From Immersiella caudata (Eukaryota > Ascomycota > Sordariomycetes > Sordariales > Lasiosphaeriaceae): a stretch of DNA of 64,000 nucleotides. Where the stretch lies: assembly GCA_030512335.1 (NCBI GenBank), contig JAULSU010000007.1, positions 2,294,001 through 2,358,000 of the forward strand, given 5' to 3'. The translations under genes were made by a program, and so were the position numbers. Position 1 is the stretch's first letter. Each line of letters opens with the position of its first letter. The notes under the pieces were generated by a model, which was not told where the DNA came from, searched no databases, and saw only the letters and a program-made list of their open reading frames with translations. Shown piece by piece: positions 23,297 to 35,400 of this stretch.

Positions 23297-24583
23297 TCAC
23301 ATTCCCCGCCACTTTTCCTTCCATCCGCCCTTCTCAAGCAACCACAACGCCTCCGTCGCAAACGCCTTAGCACTCATGTGGCCTTTCCCTTCTTCCTGCG
23401 ATGCCTCCTCTCCGAGGGTCTCGAGAACCCTCCCCTCCTGAAAGCACCTCCACAAGCCGAAGGCAAGGTCGTCCTCATCACCTCCTCGGCCGCCAGATCC
23501 CGTCCCCCACTCACCCTTACCTAGCCGGTAGAGCATCCGCCCCATAGTTTGGTACGCAATGCATCGTTGCCCTGGCACCGCGGACCGCGCCAGCCGTGCC
23601 AGCTCGGGGATGGTGTATCCCGCTGCCTCGGGCGCCTCGCCGTGGTGGTGAAGACCTTTGGAGACGGGGATTTGCCGGCTCTTGTTGGGGGTGAGCAGCA
23701 TCCCGCGAAGGTCGAAGCGCAGCGCCGAAACGGGGAGGCTGTTTTGCCCCGGATAGTATGGTGACTCTTGGTCGGCGAGTGAGCCCTCGGTGGGGATGGG
23801 GGCCATCCAGGCCAGTCGGGAGGGGTCGGCTGGGAGGGAAGGGAAGTATTTTTTGTGTAGGTTTTCCAAAAAGTTGGGATCAGCAGGGTCGAGATCAGGC
23901 ACGGAGGGTGCGGACGGGAAGTGGGTGGAGTCGTGAGTGTGAACGTCGGCCGATTTTGATTTCGGTGGTGGCTCGGAGGTAGGGAATAGGTCGGCGGGAG
24001 AGACAGCTGGGGCGGTGTCTTCGTCAAAGGTGACAGTTTTTTTAGGCTTCCTGTTTTCTGGTTTGATCGAGGGAACCGCTGCTTCACTGGTTGTTGTTAT
24101 CTTTGAAGTGTCCTCGACCTTGATCTCGGGCGGTTCGGTTCGGGGAGGCTCATCAGTGGAAGGGGTGTCGAACACATCTACTTCGTTCGATCGGTCGTCG
24201 AGGTTTGACCGCCGCAGAAGCATATTGATAAGCTCAGGGTCCAGACTGTTGAATAGCTCCTTTTGCGCCTCCATGATCTCCTCGGGCGACATCGAAGCGA
24301 GCCTTCCTTGATTTTCCTGGTCTACCGTCCTCTTCTCGGCCGCTATAGGGACATCGTGGGAGCGCGCGTCATGTTTAAAAGGTGCCCCAGGAGCAGGGTA
24401 TGATGGCTTGTTGCTAGCATCCGGCGCCACTGCTGCTTGTCGTCGCTGTTTGAACGCTGAAGTTCGTTTCTTGTGAGCTGGAAAGCCGCTGGCTGCTGAC
24501 GACGGCGGCGAGGGAAAGCTCGGCGGCTGAGCTGCGCCAATCGCGCGCTCCTTGACGTCAAATATCTGCACTGTGGACTCCAT
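23297..24583 (-). CDS. rba50: RNA polymerase II-associated protein 1-like (RPAP1/Rba50)
   Basis: RPAP1/Rba50 proteins bind RNA polymerase II subunits and help assemble and import the enzyme. The 428-aa single-exon protein begins at an ATG (24581-24583). The RPAP1 N-terminal motif is at about residues 92-130 (RLASMSPEEIMEAQKELFNS, LDPELINMLLRR). A disordered acidic stretch with KKTVTFDEDTAP follows. The RPAP1 C-terminal block lies at about 230-310 (DPNFLENLHKKYFPSLPADP, LAWM, VSALRFDLRGMLL). A helical tail follows with TIPELARLARSAVPGQRCIA and YQTMGRMLYRLGKGEWG. The length is like the short fungal proteins and lacks the long animal C-terminal extension. It is convergent with SMC4 and divergent from Hpc2. 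Confidence 0.88.
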   Translation of the reverse strand: MESTVQIFDVKERAIGAAQPPSFPSPPSSAASGFPAHKKRTSAFKQRRQAAVAPDASNKPSYPAPGAPFKHDARSHDVPIAAEKRTVDQENQGRLASMSPEEIMEAQKELFNSLDPELINMLLRRSNLDDRSNEVDVFDTPSTDEPPRTEPPEIKVEDTSKITTTSEAAVPSIKPENRKPKKTVTFDEDTAPAVSPADLFPTSEPPPKSKSADVHTHDSTHFPSAPSVPDLDPADPNFLENLHKKYFPSLPADPSRLAWMAPIPTEGSLADQESPYYPGQNSLPVSALRFDLRGMLLTPNKSRQIPVSKGLHHHGEAPEAAGYTIPELARLARSAVPGQRCIAYQTMGRMLYRLGKGEWGTGSGGRGGDEDDLAFGLWRCFQEGRVLETLGEEASQEEGKGHMSAKAFATEALWLLEKGGWKEKWRGM

Positions 24584-27500
24584 CGAGAAGGCGTAGCGGA
24601 GGTGAAATAGTTGATTATGGCCGGACGTTCTTCAACGTCAGTAGGAAACTTGAAGCTTCTTTGCCGTTTCTGGAATGCGGGCGGCGAGTGGGGGGCGGGG
24701 AAGGTCCCGCTTCCAGGCCTGTATTGCGCGCACTGTGCACTCCGAAGGGTGGATCAGACTGCAGCTTAGCGCGGCTTTAAGTTCTCTATCTTGACACGAA
24801 ATCCTCACCTGCTCGTGCAACAAGTTCCCCCCGAAAATTCTGTTGATATCATCGCAACGTTAACAACGATGAAGGGGACTCTTGGCTTCACACAAACTCG
24901 ACGACGTAGTGGTCTCTTGACAGGCAGAAAAGGGCGCTCGCGCCGTGTGGCCAGGCGTCGAATATTTCGGCGCGCACGGCCCAATTCTCAGACATCGGTT
25001 GGAGAAGCCCGTGACGGCACAAAAGCTTTGCACGCAGACTCTGCTGCAGACGATTCTACTGTGAATACCTTGGGCTTAGAAAGAAGCCCGTCCGGGTGGT
25101 GGAAGAGGTGAGTCTACCATTAGGCACCTTCCCTGCCCCTTTCTGAACTGTCTTTGCCCTCTCGTAGTCCAAGGTAGTAGGTCAATTACCTTGCCTGCGA
25201 GATAGGATGTACTGTGTATGATGTGGCACTGCAAAGAAACAGGCTTCCGAACCGGCCCTGAAAGTGTGACGGCCTGTGTCTGCCCAGGGATCTTCAAGTG
25301 CAATCGCCGTAAATTGACACTGTGGTGTGTGTAGCATCTTGAGAAGCGGATGGACCTGGCGTTGCGCTAATGCAGGCTTCAAACCCCAAATATGCGACGA
25401 TTCCTCCAATAAGTGCGGACAAGATGAGCAACATGCCTATCCCTGCGCTCAAAACGTTGATATCGCTCCGGTTCGACTGCTAGCGCATTCTAAAAGACAG
25501 CAGTTAATGCTGTACAGAGGTGTGTGAGCAATTGTTTTGTTCTGCTTCATTCCTGCAGCGTAGTAGAGGGGTTTGATTGTCGGAGACGGTTGCGACTCGC
25601 CCGTTTATGGAGTTGCTCGGTCATGAAAGATGTCAGTATTATTTTCTGCCTGCGCCATTTATTTCCGCCTATCTGGAAGCTATCCCCTCTCTAAGAGAGC
25701 AGGAAGAACGTTCCTCCCAGTAAACCAGCCCTTGTCAGATCTGGTTCGCCTTGCTCAAAATTCCTTCCAGGTTCCGGTCCACGCCGGCCTGCGTTTGTAC
25801 GATACAGGCCGTGTGACGCTGAATGGTACAACGCTGATGCTTCCGTCACGGTAATAGCAGGAGGCTTCGGATACCTCAGGCGCACAGCGTACTACAAACT
25901 TAGGAACTGGGTTTCCCAGACCTTTCCGATCCACGCATTCAAGTGCTGGTGCAGAGCCAGTCTCCAGCCCATCATAGCCTATCGTCACCGCCAACCAAAG
26001 GTGCTTTGCGGGCCCCCCAAGTGCGGCAGTGGCCAGCAATGCCTTATCTGTGTTGGCTGAATCGCAAAACAGATCGGTTGGACGAATCAAATTCATGTTT
26101 CACTCATGCGCGCAATGCTTTCGGTTAGACAGGTATCAGCCTTAGGTAATCAAGATCTCGGTTTCACGGCTGGGGTCGTTTCGGTGGTACCTGGACAGGG
26201 GTCGACACGGCTCTTTCCAAGCGGCGGCACCACGCGGGAGCCCCACTGCGACCAGGCCACAGTGCGTCCTCGGATGCATGGGTACTGGCTGCTGCTGCTA
26301 GGGGTCGGAGACAATCCACACCAAAAACAAAGTCCAAGTTTTTAGCGCAGCCAAGACTAACAGCCGCGCGAACGGTGAAATGCGAAAAAGGAAAATCTGC
26401 GTCCAGCCTCGTTTCTTCCAAGTGCCAAACTTTGCCCCGCCCCATGTGAGGTATTCCGTACCGACCGGGCACGCAGCGTCCTGCAGGACGCACCCTTTGG
26501 CTGGGCTCACGGGCTTTTTGACGTTGCTCCGCTGCCGACGTGGTGAGATTCCGCAACCATGCTTCCTTTTCGAGCTGGCGCTTGCTCACTTCTCAGGTTG
26601 TCGGTCCGGTCAGGTGGGTGCCATCTCTAATGCCGTCTGGCCTAGTTGGATACCTACCTGACCTGGAGCGCGGTTGTTTGATGGATCGGCTCCATCTCCC
26701 ATCTCCAATGATGCCCGTCTGCGCGGGCATGCGCCCATCCTGCGCTCTGGCCCTGGCGTGTTCGTTGCACGTTCCCGTGCCCGTTTCCCCATCTCGTCTC
26801 CATCCCCATGCCCCGTCATCCCCTCCCAAAGCTTTGAGTTCCCTTTTCCGGCTCTCGCTGGTTCCCTTTGGTCCCGTTCCCCCTTCGGCGAGCCCTGCCT
26901 GGCCCTGGTGTTTTTAATTCGCCTTTCATAATATTAAAATTTCTCCCTTGACTCTGCCAAAGATGGTCAAGGCCCCGGTTTTCCCTCGCCAGCTGCGAAG
27001 CAATAAAAAGTTTCCCAAAAAAACGTAGCCATCCCCATCGCACTCCAGCCCCTCCCACCTTCCAAATTTCCTCTCTTCTCCCTCTTTTTCGCACCCGCAA
27101 CGACAACCACTTTTCTGGTGCAAAGAGCGAAAACCATCTCAATCAGCCCTTTCCTCTGTTTCGCCCATCTTCAACTTATTGTATTCTGTGCAGCACAGCA
27201 AGGCGGATTGAGTCCGCTGCGCTGATCTCGCGTATTGTCCCTCGCTCGGTTTTTTTCTCGACTCGACCGCGACGGCGTCTTGCGGTTGCAGCGTCCTGCG
27301 AACTGAAGGTATTCAGAAGTGCCCGCCTCCACTTTTCGCGTCTCGACCCCAGGTCACAGGTCCAGCTGGCGCTCGGACGATTTCCGGCTGATCAGCCAAC
27401 CACGTCACCCAGCGCAAATAGTTCCAAACCAATCATTGGCCTGCAGCCGCCGTTATCTCGATTTTGTCGAAGTTATTCACAGGGCCGACCTTATTCTTTG

Positions 27501-27591
27501 GCGCGCCAAAGCAACGGCTACCTCGCCGCCTTTGTGGGATTTATATTGTTTAGAAAGAACTCTCACGCAGAGTCTCCCAGTTCTTTTTGGC
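24584..27591. other. Divergent spacer between RPAP1 and Hpc2, with probable Hpc2 leader
   Basis: About 3 kb without a recognised gene. The last 500-700 bp on the + strand are C/T-rich with runs such as CCCTCTTTTTCG, suited to a long Hpc2 leader. The frame of Hpc2 is open from a GTG at 27319, but this stretch reads like translated leader. The basic frame at 24869-25111 has no known motif. Confidence 0.5.
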
Positions 27592-29610
27592 ATGGCCGCG
27601 AGTGGAGGACGAGAAGCCACCATGCAGCACTTTAGCTCGTCGCCCACGTCGCTCTCGTCGCCGCCGTCAGCATTATCTGAGCCCGGGTCACCCACGCGCT
27701 TCCTCAACGCCGGCCGGGCAAATATCGAAATGGACGAGATAATTGTTGACCCAGGTTCCGCACCTCGGTTCGGCATCATGCAGCAGATGCAGCAACCTCC
27801 CCCGCCGCCCGATGTGCCCCTGACGGCCGCTGGACTCCCCAGGAAAAAGCCCGGGCGGAAACCTGGCAGCACCGTGAAGCCCAAAATCGCGGCTGACGGG
27901 ACTGTCGAACCTCCTAAGCAGCGACGCCCGCGAAAGCCGAGGGATCCAAATGCGCCGCCTATTCAGCGAAAGCGAAAGGCGCCAGCCACCGACGACACGG
28001 ATGCGCAGCCCGCCGAGAACGGAGCGCGGTCGGTTTCGAACCCGGCCGCCGCACGCCAAACGAAGATCACCGAGCTATCGACCATGCGGGCAGCTTTGCA
28101 GCCTCAGCCTGCTGCCTACGCTCCTCCGGCTCCCAAGCGCGAAACCATGCCGGCGTCGATGCAGAACATTCTGAACGACGACCCCCCGCCAAAGCCCCAA
28201 CCCGCCGCTCCTGCGAGGCAGATGTTTGACCCTATCAGGGGCAATTATGACCCGATCCGAGAATCCATGGCGTCTCGCGACCCCTATGGCACTGGATCTC
28301 TCGGCTCCCCCCGTGCCCCGAGCCAGATGGTCAACCGCGCCAGCGCGTCTCCATCAATTGCCAGCCTGGTGGACCCTCCACCGGCCACCAGTATGATGTC
28401 TCCATCCGCATCGCACACTGCATACCACAACACTACAACGCAGTCGCGATTCCAAGAGTCCACATCTATGCCGCCATCGCCATCGCATCCGGTACGAACT
28501 ACTCCGCAACACATCGCTAAACCAGTCATTGTCGAAGCGAGGCGACCCCCTCCGCCTCCTCCGGCGCCCAAACCCGAGCCGGCCAAGGCTTCAAATGGCT
28601 TCACACACATGACGACTATTCCTGCATCTGCAGCGGCCACGTTGACGTCGGCGGCTCCGGCGCCCGTTCAAAGCAAGAAGATCGCCGCTGTCATGCAACA
28701 GGACCGTGACACTCACAAGAAGGCTAGCAGCAGCTCTTCTTCCCCCCGAATCAACAGTCAGAAAGATGCTCTGCCGTCCATCCCGGGCAACGAGCGCTCC
28801 ATCCTTGACTTTGGCAAAGCCAACCCTGGCGAGGAGACAACGGCGCCAAGCATCGTTCTGCATATCCCGCTAAACGGCGAGACCAACAAATATGTCAACT
28901 TTATGCGCATGGCCGAGGAACGCTACGGTTGGGATGCGCTACACCCCCGTCTCGCGGCAAATCGTGAGCGCAAAGCTCGCATCGCCGCCGCCAGTGCCGC
29001 GCTCGAGAAGGAGAAGAACGGCAGCGGTAGAGAGACTGGCGACGAGATGGAGGAAGACCTACAGTCCGATGGCGACGCTAGTAACGTCGAGATGGGCGGC
29101 GTAGGCGCGGCCAACGGCGCAGGTGGCACGAGCGGCCCCGATGGAGCCCCTGTCAAGAAGGCCAGGAAAAAGCGAAATTTCAAGGAGGACGAATATGACA
29201 AGGACGACGACTTTGTGGACGACTCTGAGATGCTTTGGGAAGAGCAGGCAGCGGCCAGCAAAGATGGCTTTTTTGTCTACAGCGGCCCCCTCATCCCCGA
29301 GTTGCCCAAACCAGCTGCTAGCGACGGGCCGCCGAAGAGAGGACGCGGTGGCGGTAGGGGAAGCCGCGGCGGACGTGGAGGCACGACCCGAGGGGAAGGC
29401 ACAGGGCGCGGGCGCGGTGGCGGTCCCGGATCGAGAGGCGGCAGTACGACTAGAAAACCCCGCATCACAAAGGTCGAGAAGGAGGCACGCGACAGGGAGA
29501 AGGCAGAACGCGAAAGGATTGCCCAGATGACGAGCAAAGCCGGGGCGGCCGGCCCTACATCGGCCCCTTATCCTGGACTCGTGCCTACAGCACAGAGCGC
29601 CACAACCTAG
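27592..29610 (+). CDS. hpc2: Hpc2/ubinuclein-type subunit of the HIR histone chaperone complex
   Basis: Hpc2 (ubinuclein in animals) holds the HIR/HIRA complex together and contacts histone H3 for replication-independent nucleosome assembly. I choose the ATG at 27592 (MAASGGREATMQ), giving 672 aa; the 91 codons open upstream start with GTG and look like leader. The diagnostic HUN motif lies at about residues 523-560: FKEDEYDKDDDFVDDSEMLW, then DGFFVYSGPLIPE. N-terminally there is a basic, AT-hook-like region (RKKPGRKPGSTVKPK, QRRPRKPRDPNAPP). A Pro/Ala-rich central part, the segment SIVLHIPLNGETNKYVNFMR and an RGG/GRG-rich C-terminus complete it. No intron is needed. Confidence 0.9.
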   Translation: MAASGGREATMQHFSSSPTSLSSPPSALSEPGSPTRFLNAGRANIEMDEIIVDPGSAPRFGIMQQMQQPPPPPDVPLTAAGLPRKKPGRKPGSTVKPKIAADGTVEPPKQRRPRKPRDPNAPPIQRKRKAPATDDTDAQPAENGARSVSNPAAARQTKITELSTMRAALQPQPAAYAPPAPKRETMPASMQNILNDDPPPKPQPAAPARQMFDPIRGNYDPIRESMASRDPYGTGSLGSPRAPSQMVNRASASPSIASLVDPPPATSMMSPSASHTAYHNTTTQSRFQESTSMPPSPSHPVRTTPQHIAKPVIVEARRPPPPPPAPKPEPAKASNGFTHMTTIPASAAATLTSAAPAPVQSKKIAAVMQQDRDTHKKASSSSSSPRINSQKDALPSIPGNERSILDFGKANPGEETTAPSIVLHIPLNGETNKYVNFMRMAEERYGWDALHPRLAANRERKARIAAASAALEKEKNGSGRETGDEMEEDLQSDGDASNVEMGGVGAANGAGGTSGPDGAPVKKARKKRNFKEDEYDKDDDFVDDSEMLWEEQAAASKDGFFVYSGPLIPELPKPAASDGPPKRGRGGGRGSRGGRGGTTRGEGTGRGRGGGPGSRGGSTTRKPRITKVEKEARDREKAERERIAQMTSKAGAAGPTSAPYPGLVPTAQSATT

Positions 29611-30436
29611 AAGCGTCGGCGTTGATGTGCATTTCCGACGCATGCTTGTATTCACCCTGTCTATTTATTGTTCAGCGCCGGTTGGACTCATTCTTGTCCG
29701 GGACTTTCCATCTACCATGAATCCCCAATGTGTATCACTTGGATGGCGCTGGAAGGGAGTTTGGCTGCTCTTTATTGTTTCTTACACGGTATCCGGGAAG
29801 GCATCCTCAGGGTCATACGGACAAAGGCCGGATGGTCTTGTGAGAAACCCTTTACTACATTGGTATTGCTATTGTTATTGCCCTTTGTCAAGAAGGGGGA
29901 CTGGCTCGAGCCAGCATTGGAGGGTTTTGGTGTACGGTAGATATCTCTGAGAGCATAGGTGAGGATGGGAACTTGCGGACATGGAGAGTGGCCACGGCGC
30001 GTGGTTGGTGGTGCCCCAGAGGGAACGATCACCTGAGAGCGTAGTACTGTTAGCAAGGGATAACCATAGACTGCAGAACGGAGAAGTTGCATGATGAGGC
30101 CAAGGATCGGGGGATCAGCAGCGGTGTCATCGTCTGACTGTCGATATTACACACCAGAGCACACACAGAAATGAGAAGAACCAAGCGAATATCTTCGCCT
30201 CTTGCGCCTGTATCAAAGTCTTCGACAAAGCCCATCGTGCCATTGTGCCAACAAGGAACCAACTTCAGGTATCAAATGCTATCCCTCCTTTCCCCACAGC
30301 CATGCAACCTGATATGCGATATTCATCTTGGGTCCAATTGCCTATCCTCTAAGATACTGCTGATGCAACCCACATAGAACATGAAGTTTATGTACAATTT
30401 CAACCCCCCCCCCCCCCCCCCTTCACTCTCAAACCC
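29611..30436. other. Convergent intergenic region with an 18-bp poly-C tract
   Basis: The 3' ends of Hpc2 and the MFS gene face each other here. A run of 18 C residues lies at 30404-30421, only 16 bp from the MFS stop codon. I see no gene. Confidence 0.6.
30404..30421 (+). repeat. Poly-C tract (18 C)
   Basis: An uninterrupted run of 18 cytosines lies 16 bp beyond the MFS stop codon, in its 3' untranslated region. As a poly-G run on the transcript it could form a G-quadruplex or be a length-unstable site or assembly artefact. Confidence 0.9.
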
Positions 30437-32410
30437 CTATTTCTTCTCCTCTGCCCTGACCTCTAGTTTAAGAACAGTGGTCTCTTCGCGGTTGGTCGCC
30501 CCAGTACTCCCCGCCTGAGCCTCGATATCCTCGCTTCCTTTGTCCACTACCACCTCCCGTGCGACAGCAGCCGCCTGGGCTCTCCTAGCAAGCCTTGCCG
30601 CCTGCTTTGCAGCCTTCCCTTCGTTTCTCGCTGCATCCTCTCTCATCTGCTTGATGACCCGGCTCTTCGCTCGAATTTTATCACCATGATAGTAGAACAT
30701 GATGGGAATAGGGATCAAAATGACCTCTAACAATCCCAACAAAGTTCCTGCCCACCTTGGCGTGAGGGTAGCATACATTGCCGGGCCGGCAAGGGGGAGT
30801 GCGGCTCCAAAAATGCTTCTCATCACCGTGTTTCCTGAGAGTGCTGAGGCGGCGTGATTTCCGTACGCCGCCGCGAGGTAGTTGGTTCCGTAGATAAAGC
30901 AGAGTGTGTTTCCCATTCCAAACGGGATGCCGAATGAAATAGGGGCGACCCAGTGAATGGACACCGGAAGGCAGGTCCAGGAGAACCCTAGCTGCCCGAG
31001 GGGCGTGAGGATAGCGCCGATAGACATGACAGCTGCTGTGGCTTCGGGGATGGCGGTACCTGTTGAGGGATCTGTGGGGTGCGAGTTGATGATGCGGCGC
31101 CATAGGGGCTCGAGGAAAATGGAGAAGAGGGTGCCGACACCGATACCAAGAAAAGCAAGCCCAGAGAATCCGGCACTCCAGCCTCGATATTGGACGAACA
31201 CAACAGGGTAGGCAATAAAACAGAGGTAGAGAATACCGTAGATGATCGAGATCCTGGTGCTGGTTAGTCGTTGAGACGCTTGAACGGAGTGTCATGGCTA
31301 ACCAGATATTGAAGAACCACAGGATTGGCTCTGTTGCCGCCAGGACAAAAGGGCGACTGAGGTTCAGCTTTAGGAGGTCAATGGTTGAAGTCTTGTTATC
31401 GTATCGACACCACCACTGTTCGTCGTCGAGCTCTTTCCGCTTCCGGGCCGCCTTCCGCTTCAAGATGGTCGGTGCGTATGTCTCCTTGATTGTTAGTAGC
31501 ATGATGAACGCTACCCCTCCGAGAATAAGGGGGATCCAGTTGTCCCAACGCCATCCCAGGTACTGATAAACGAAGCCACCAATAAGGGGCCCAGTTACGG
31601 GACCATTGAGCGGGGCGATTGACCACAGAGACATTGCCAACGCCAGGTACTTTTGGCTCGAAACGTCGACCACCGTTCCAGGACTGTTTGAAACCATGGC
31701 TGAGCCAAACAAAGCTCTGTTTTTGTTAGCAAACCACGACATGGTGAGCTGGCAGGGACAACACACCCGAAGAATCTGACAATGACAATCTCCGCCAAGG
31801 ACGTCGCCAGCCCACAAGGGATGATCAATAACACGAAAATGAACACACAGGCGAGATATACCGGCCTACGGCCGTACAACTCACCCAGGGGCGCAACAAT
31901 GACGCTACCAGCCGCGAGGCCCAGGAGATAAGTTGTTAAACCCAGCGTTACAACCGACGAGTCGCTAACGTTGAACTCAGCCACCATCCCTGGCGTAGCT
32001 GCAGTGAAGGCGGTGCTGTACAGCACCACAACCCAAGTAGCGAACGACACGCAGAAAAGTATCCATGATCGGTACAGCAAAGGCCAGTTACGGGGGTTTT
32101 CCGGGTCGTCAGGTTCGAAGACAACCTCATAGTCTGGCGGGCGGGATGCTGAGCTTCCGACGCTTGTCCTAGTCTGTTTGAGAGCCAGCTCGGTGCGGAC
32201 GGCGTCTTGCTCAGCTTCGGTGCGGATTCTGGCAGTCAAGGCGTGCTGAAGGGGCGCGAGCGGGTCCGAGTCATCGGAACAGGTGTCGGAAGTAAGGCTC
32301 GGGGTTGTCTCCCTCTCCTCGGTTACAACCCCGGAGCCCTGCCGAGAAGTGGACAATGACGAGGATGACAAGCGCGCCTCGACGTCTTTTTCGGACTCCG
32401 CGAGGGTCAT
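30437..32410 (-). CDS. Major facilitator superfamily transporter (DHA1-like)
   Basis: A plasma-membrane proton antiporter type. Exons: 31767-32410, 31303-31716 and 30437-31253, giving 624 aa. A cytosolic N-tail of about 110 residues holds the common fungal MFS lead-in FEPDDPENPRNWP. Twelve hydrophobic segments can be counted, beginning WILFCVSFATWVVVLYSTAF. Motif A is GELYGRRPVYL, and PLNGPVTGPLIGGFVYQYLG is the antiporter motif region. A basic loop (ILKRKAARKRKELDDEQWW) separates the halves, and AGTLLGLLEVILIPIPIMFY is the last membrane segment. The long C-tail is Lys/Arg/Ala-rich. Both intron junctions (GTGTGT and GTTAGC donors) restore frame. The family fits fungal multidrug or polyamine-type DHA1 carriers, but the substrate cannot be read from sequence. 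Confidence 0.88.
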
Positions 32411-35400
32411 GGTCCACGGTTCCTAGAGTTCGAGAAAGCCTCTTCGTTCTAGATCCGCTTCCCCGCGGCGGCCGCGAGCCGATACTCGGAGATATATACA
32501 GTGAAAACAACAACCAGGAGGTGGAGGTCGAACTTGGGAACAATGAAGAAGGCAAGACAGCCTGGCAGAAAGAAGAAAAAAGGAAATCTGAAGATATGGC
32601 GATGCCACGAGAGTCTCGCTGAGAAAAAGCCGGCTAGCAAGCCCTTGTTCCTGTCGGTACGCTTCCAAAGTAAACTTCAGCTTGGCGACACTGGAGTGAT
32701 GACAAAACACTTGGGGAGCGGACCGCAAGATGGCGCGATGGGGCGCATCAACCACCGTTCTCGTACCCGGGCCGAGCCCGATGGGAAGGGCTCCGACTGG
32801 AAGGCCGCCATCCTTCCTCTCTAGGTGCTGTACGGGTTTAGAGTGGAGATAGCAACCACGGTTGAGGTTGCAGAAGGCAAGAGAAGTCTGGGACCACCCC
32901 GAGCCGGGTTGGGAAACGGCATCCGGTAGCCCCTGCCAGTCCCTCGAGCCGGTGCCGCACGCGGAGAAGCCCAGGACTGCCCAACTCGCGAACTCGCAAG
33001 GACGCAGGAGCAGGTGATTGGGGCGTCTTCAGTGCGGCGTGGGGAACGATATGCAAGTTTCGGCTGGCGTGCATACCCGGCAGCGAGCTTCACAGATGAC
33101 TGCAGTGACATGCCGAGGACTCGCTCGCCATTGCGGTCATATACTGTGTAGGTACCTCACCGGAGAGGCATGTTGGAGGAACCTGTTGTGGGGTGGACCT
33201 CGGTTGCCCGAAGCTGGGAAGCAACCACGAGCGGGGGCCCCACTTGTTCTCAGAAAAAAATGACCACGCTTGCTGGGTGAAAATGCTTCGGCTTCGGGCA
33301 CAAGTACGTTGTATTTCCCGTCGTCATCCCGCCGGTCCAGGTCAACTGCGCTCTAGTTTAGCCGGTCTCGGCGTGCCGGCGCCCCGTTCAGGCCTCTTCG
33401 CGGCACGCAACGCTCTGGAATTACACGCGAAATGCGCTAGCGTATCAAAAGCTTCTCCAGCCAGGCCGAAACCCCAACCGAGCTCCTGTTACCACGCAGA
33501 TGCGCACCTTGATGGGGCTCAGTAAGGCAGAGCAACAGGATCCGTAGTTTATCATGTTCGTTAGACCCACATAGTGCTTCGAGGAGGGCCGCGCCAAGCG
33601 CTAGGAAGTATATCTGTCAACGCACCGGTAATGTTTCCGTCGTCCGTCTTTGGTCAATCTCAAGTTTACGCACGAAAACACGTGACCTCTCTCTCTCACA
33701 GGTTGAGGTTGAGCATCAGTGGTTTTGATCTGACGCGTCCAGGGTGGTGCGTGAATGAGGACGAAGACGACACGACACGGAAGTGGGCGATGGGCGATGA
33801 TGGCCAGCCGGAAAACCAGACTGTGACCATTGCTCGACGGTGTGCCATTTTTGCCATTTCCGTCAAGTCAGTGGTAAACAACACTACAGTGCCGTTAACC
33901 GTTGGGGGCCTACTAACCCCTTGGGATTGCCAGAAGTTGTCGGCGATTGCAATGCCCAGTCGGATGGTAGGCATGCACACGCCCCCTGAATATGTCTTTG
34001 GAGACTGACGTGCGTGCAACCGTGAGATTAGGCTTGTGCAGCATAGGAGGCAGAGAGTGTCTGAGTCTTGAGCACCTGCTTCCGCGTGTCTTAGACATAT
34101 CGGTGATCCTTCTCTCCTTTCGGTTGCTAGCACGGGTGGGTTACATCTGCCTACCGCAGCTGTGGCCTAAAAGATACGATATATGAAGTTCATTGCGTCG
34201 TGCCGTCATTTCTTTCGCCACTCGGGGCCTGGACGATCGTGTGCCCCTGTCAGCCTCCGCGGCCGAGCACCAGGTCGGGTCAGCTGCGACCGCCTCAGCT
34301 TGGAAGTGAGCCGCAAACACCTTCTCCAAGGAAGCAGCACACACCCAGAGAGAGAAGAGCGATGTGCTGGAGTATGGCGTGAAGTGCTATCAGCGTCACC
34401 ACACTTTGGGGCATGACCAGAAACTGACAGCTGCGGTGGCGAAGGTTGCGTTATGGTTCCTCAGCCCGCAGGATAACCAGTCAAAGTTCGAGAATAACTT
34501 CGAGGTGTCAGCCTCGACAACCGAGCAGAACTTTGTCCCAGACAGCTCGGAAAACTGGTCGCATCGGTTCATCGAGGCGGGCTTGAACCTGTAATGGTGC
34601 GCCAATCACTCTCTCGGAGCGACAGAAGGCGTTCGGCAGCTGAGCGAACACGACTTGCGAGAGGCACCACAGGCCAAAAGTCTTGCGCGAGCTTGAAAGA
34701 GTTGGAAGCCGTTTGGAGGCCAACGTGACACAACGGCGTTTCCAGCTGTTGTCCGGTCCGCGACTGCGTGGACCTGGCCGACAAGCGCACGGCTCCTTGT
34801 TTGCCTCAAAAGCTATGGGTGCTTAACGTCGTGATGTTGTATAGTAGGGCTGTCTTCGTCGATCGCTTGAGCCGTCAAAATGGTTGGTCATTCTTTCTTT
34901 TGTGGCGGTGCATGTAGAGGCATGCATGCGAGCCCTGTCGCAAAGAGAAAAGGGGCCGCCGCCGAGACGGCATATCAGTACCCCTGCCGCAATCAGATAA
35001 ACCTCATGGCGTTGTTGATCTTCGCCGTGCCGCCGATTACAAAGTCTGGAACGACAGCCCTGTTTCCCTTTCGTCTCCTCTGCCGCTGGCTTCGCTATGC
35101 GCACGGAAATCATAGTAGGCGGTCAGCCGATCCGGGAGATTCGTCAAGAAACATGAGGCGGGTGATCCACGTCGGACGGCCCAGATGCTGTGAGAACGGC
35201 GCGGGCCAGGACGGAACGATAGGTTTATTTTTGAGCATCTCTGCTCTGCAGCAAGCCGTCTGCAGGAACGGCCGTGTGGACGCAACGCTGCAATACGCTG
35301 CAGTCCAGAATGAGGGAAACTAGCCACTCGAGGGGCACCCACTCTGGTGGCATCGCCAAAGGTCGAGGACGAGGACGACAGCACTACCGCATTCTCTCGC

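Noticed and set aside
27319..27591. 91-codon upstream extension of Hpc2
   Set aside because: Begins at GTG and does not resemble the family; the ATG at 27592 fits better.
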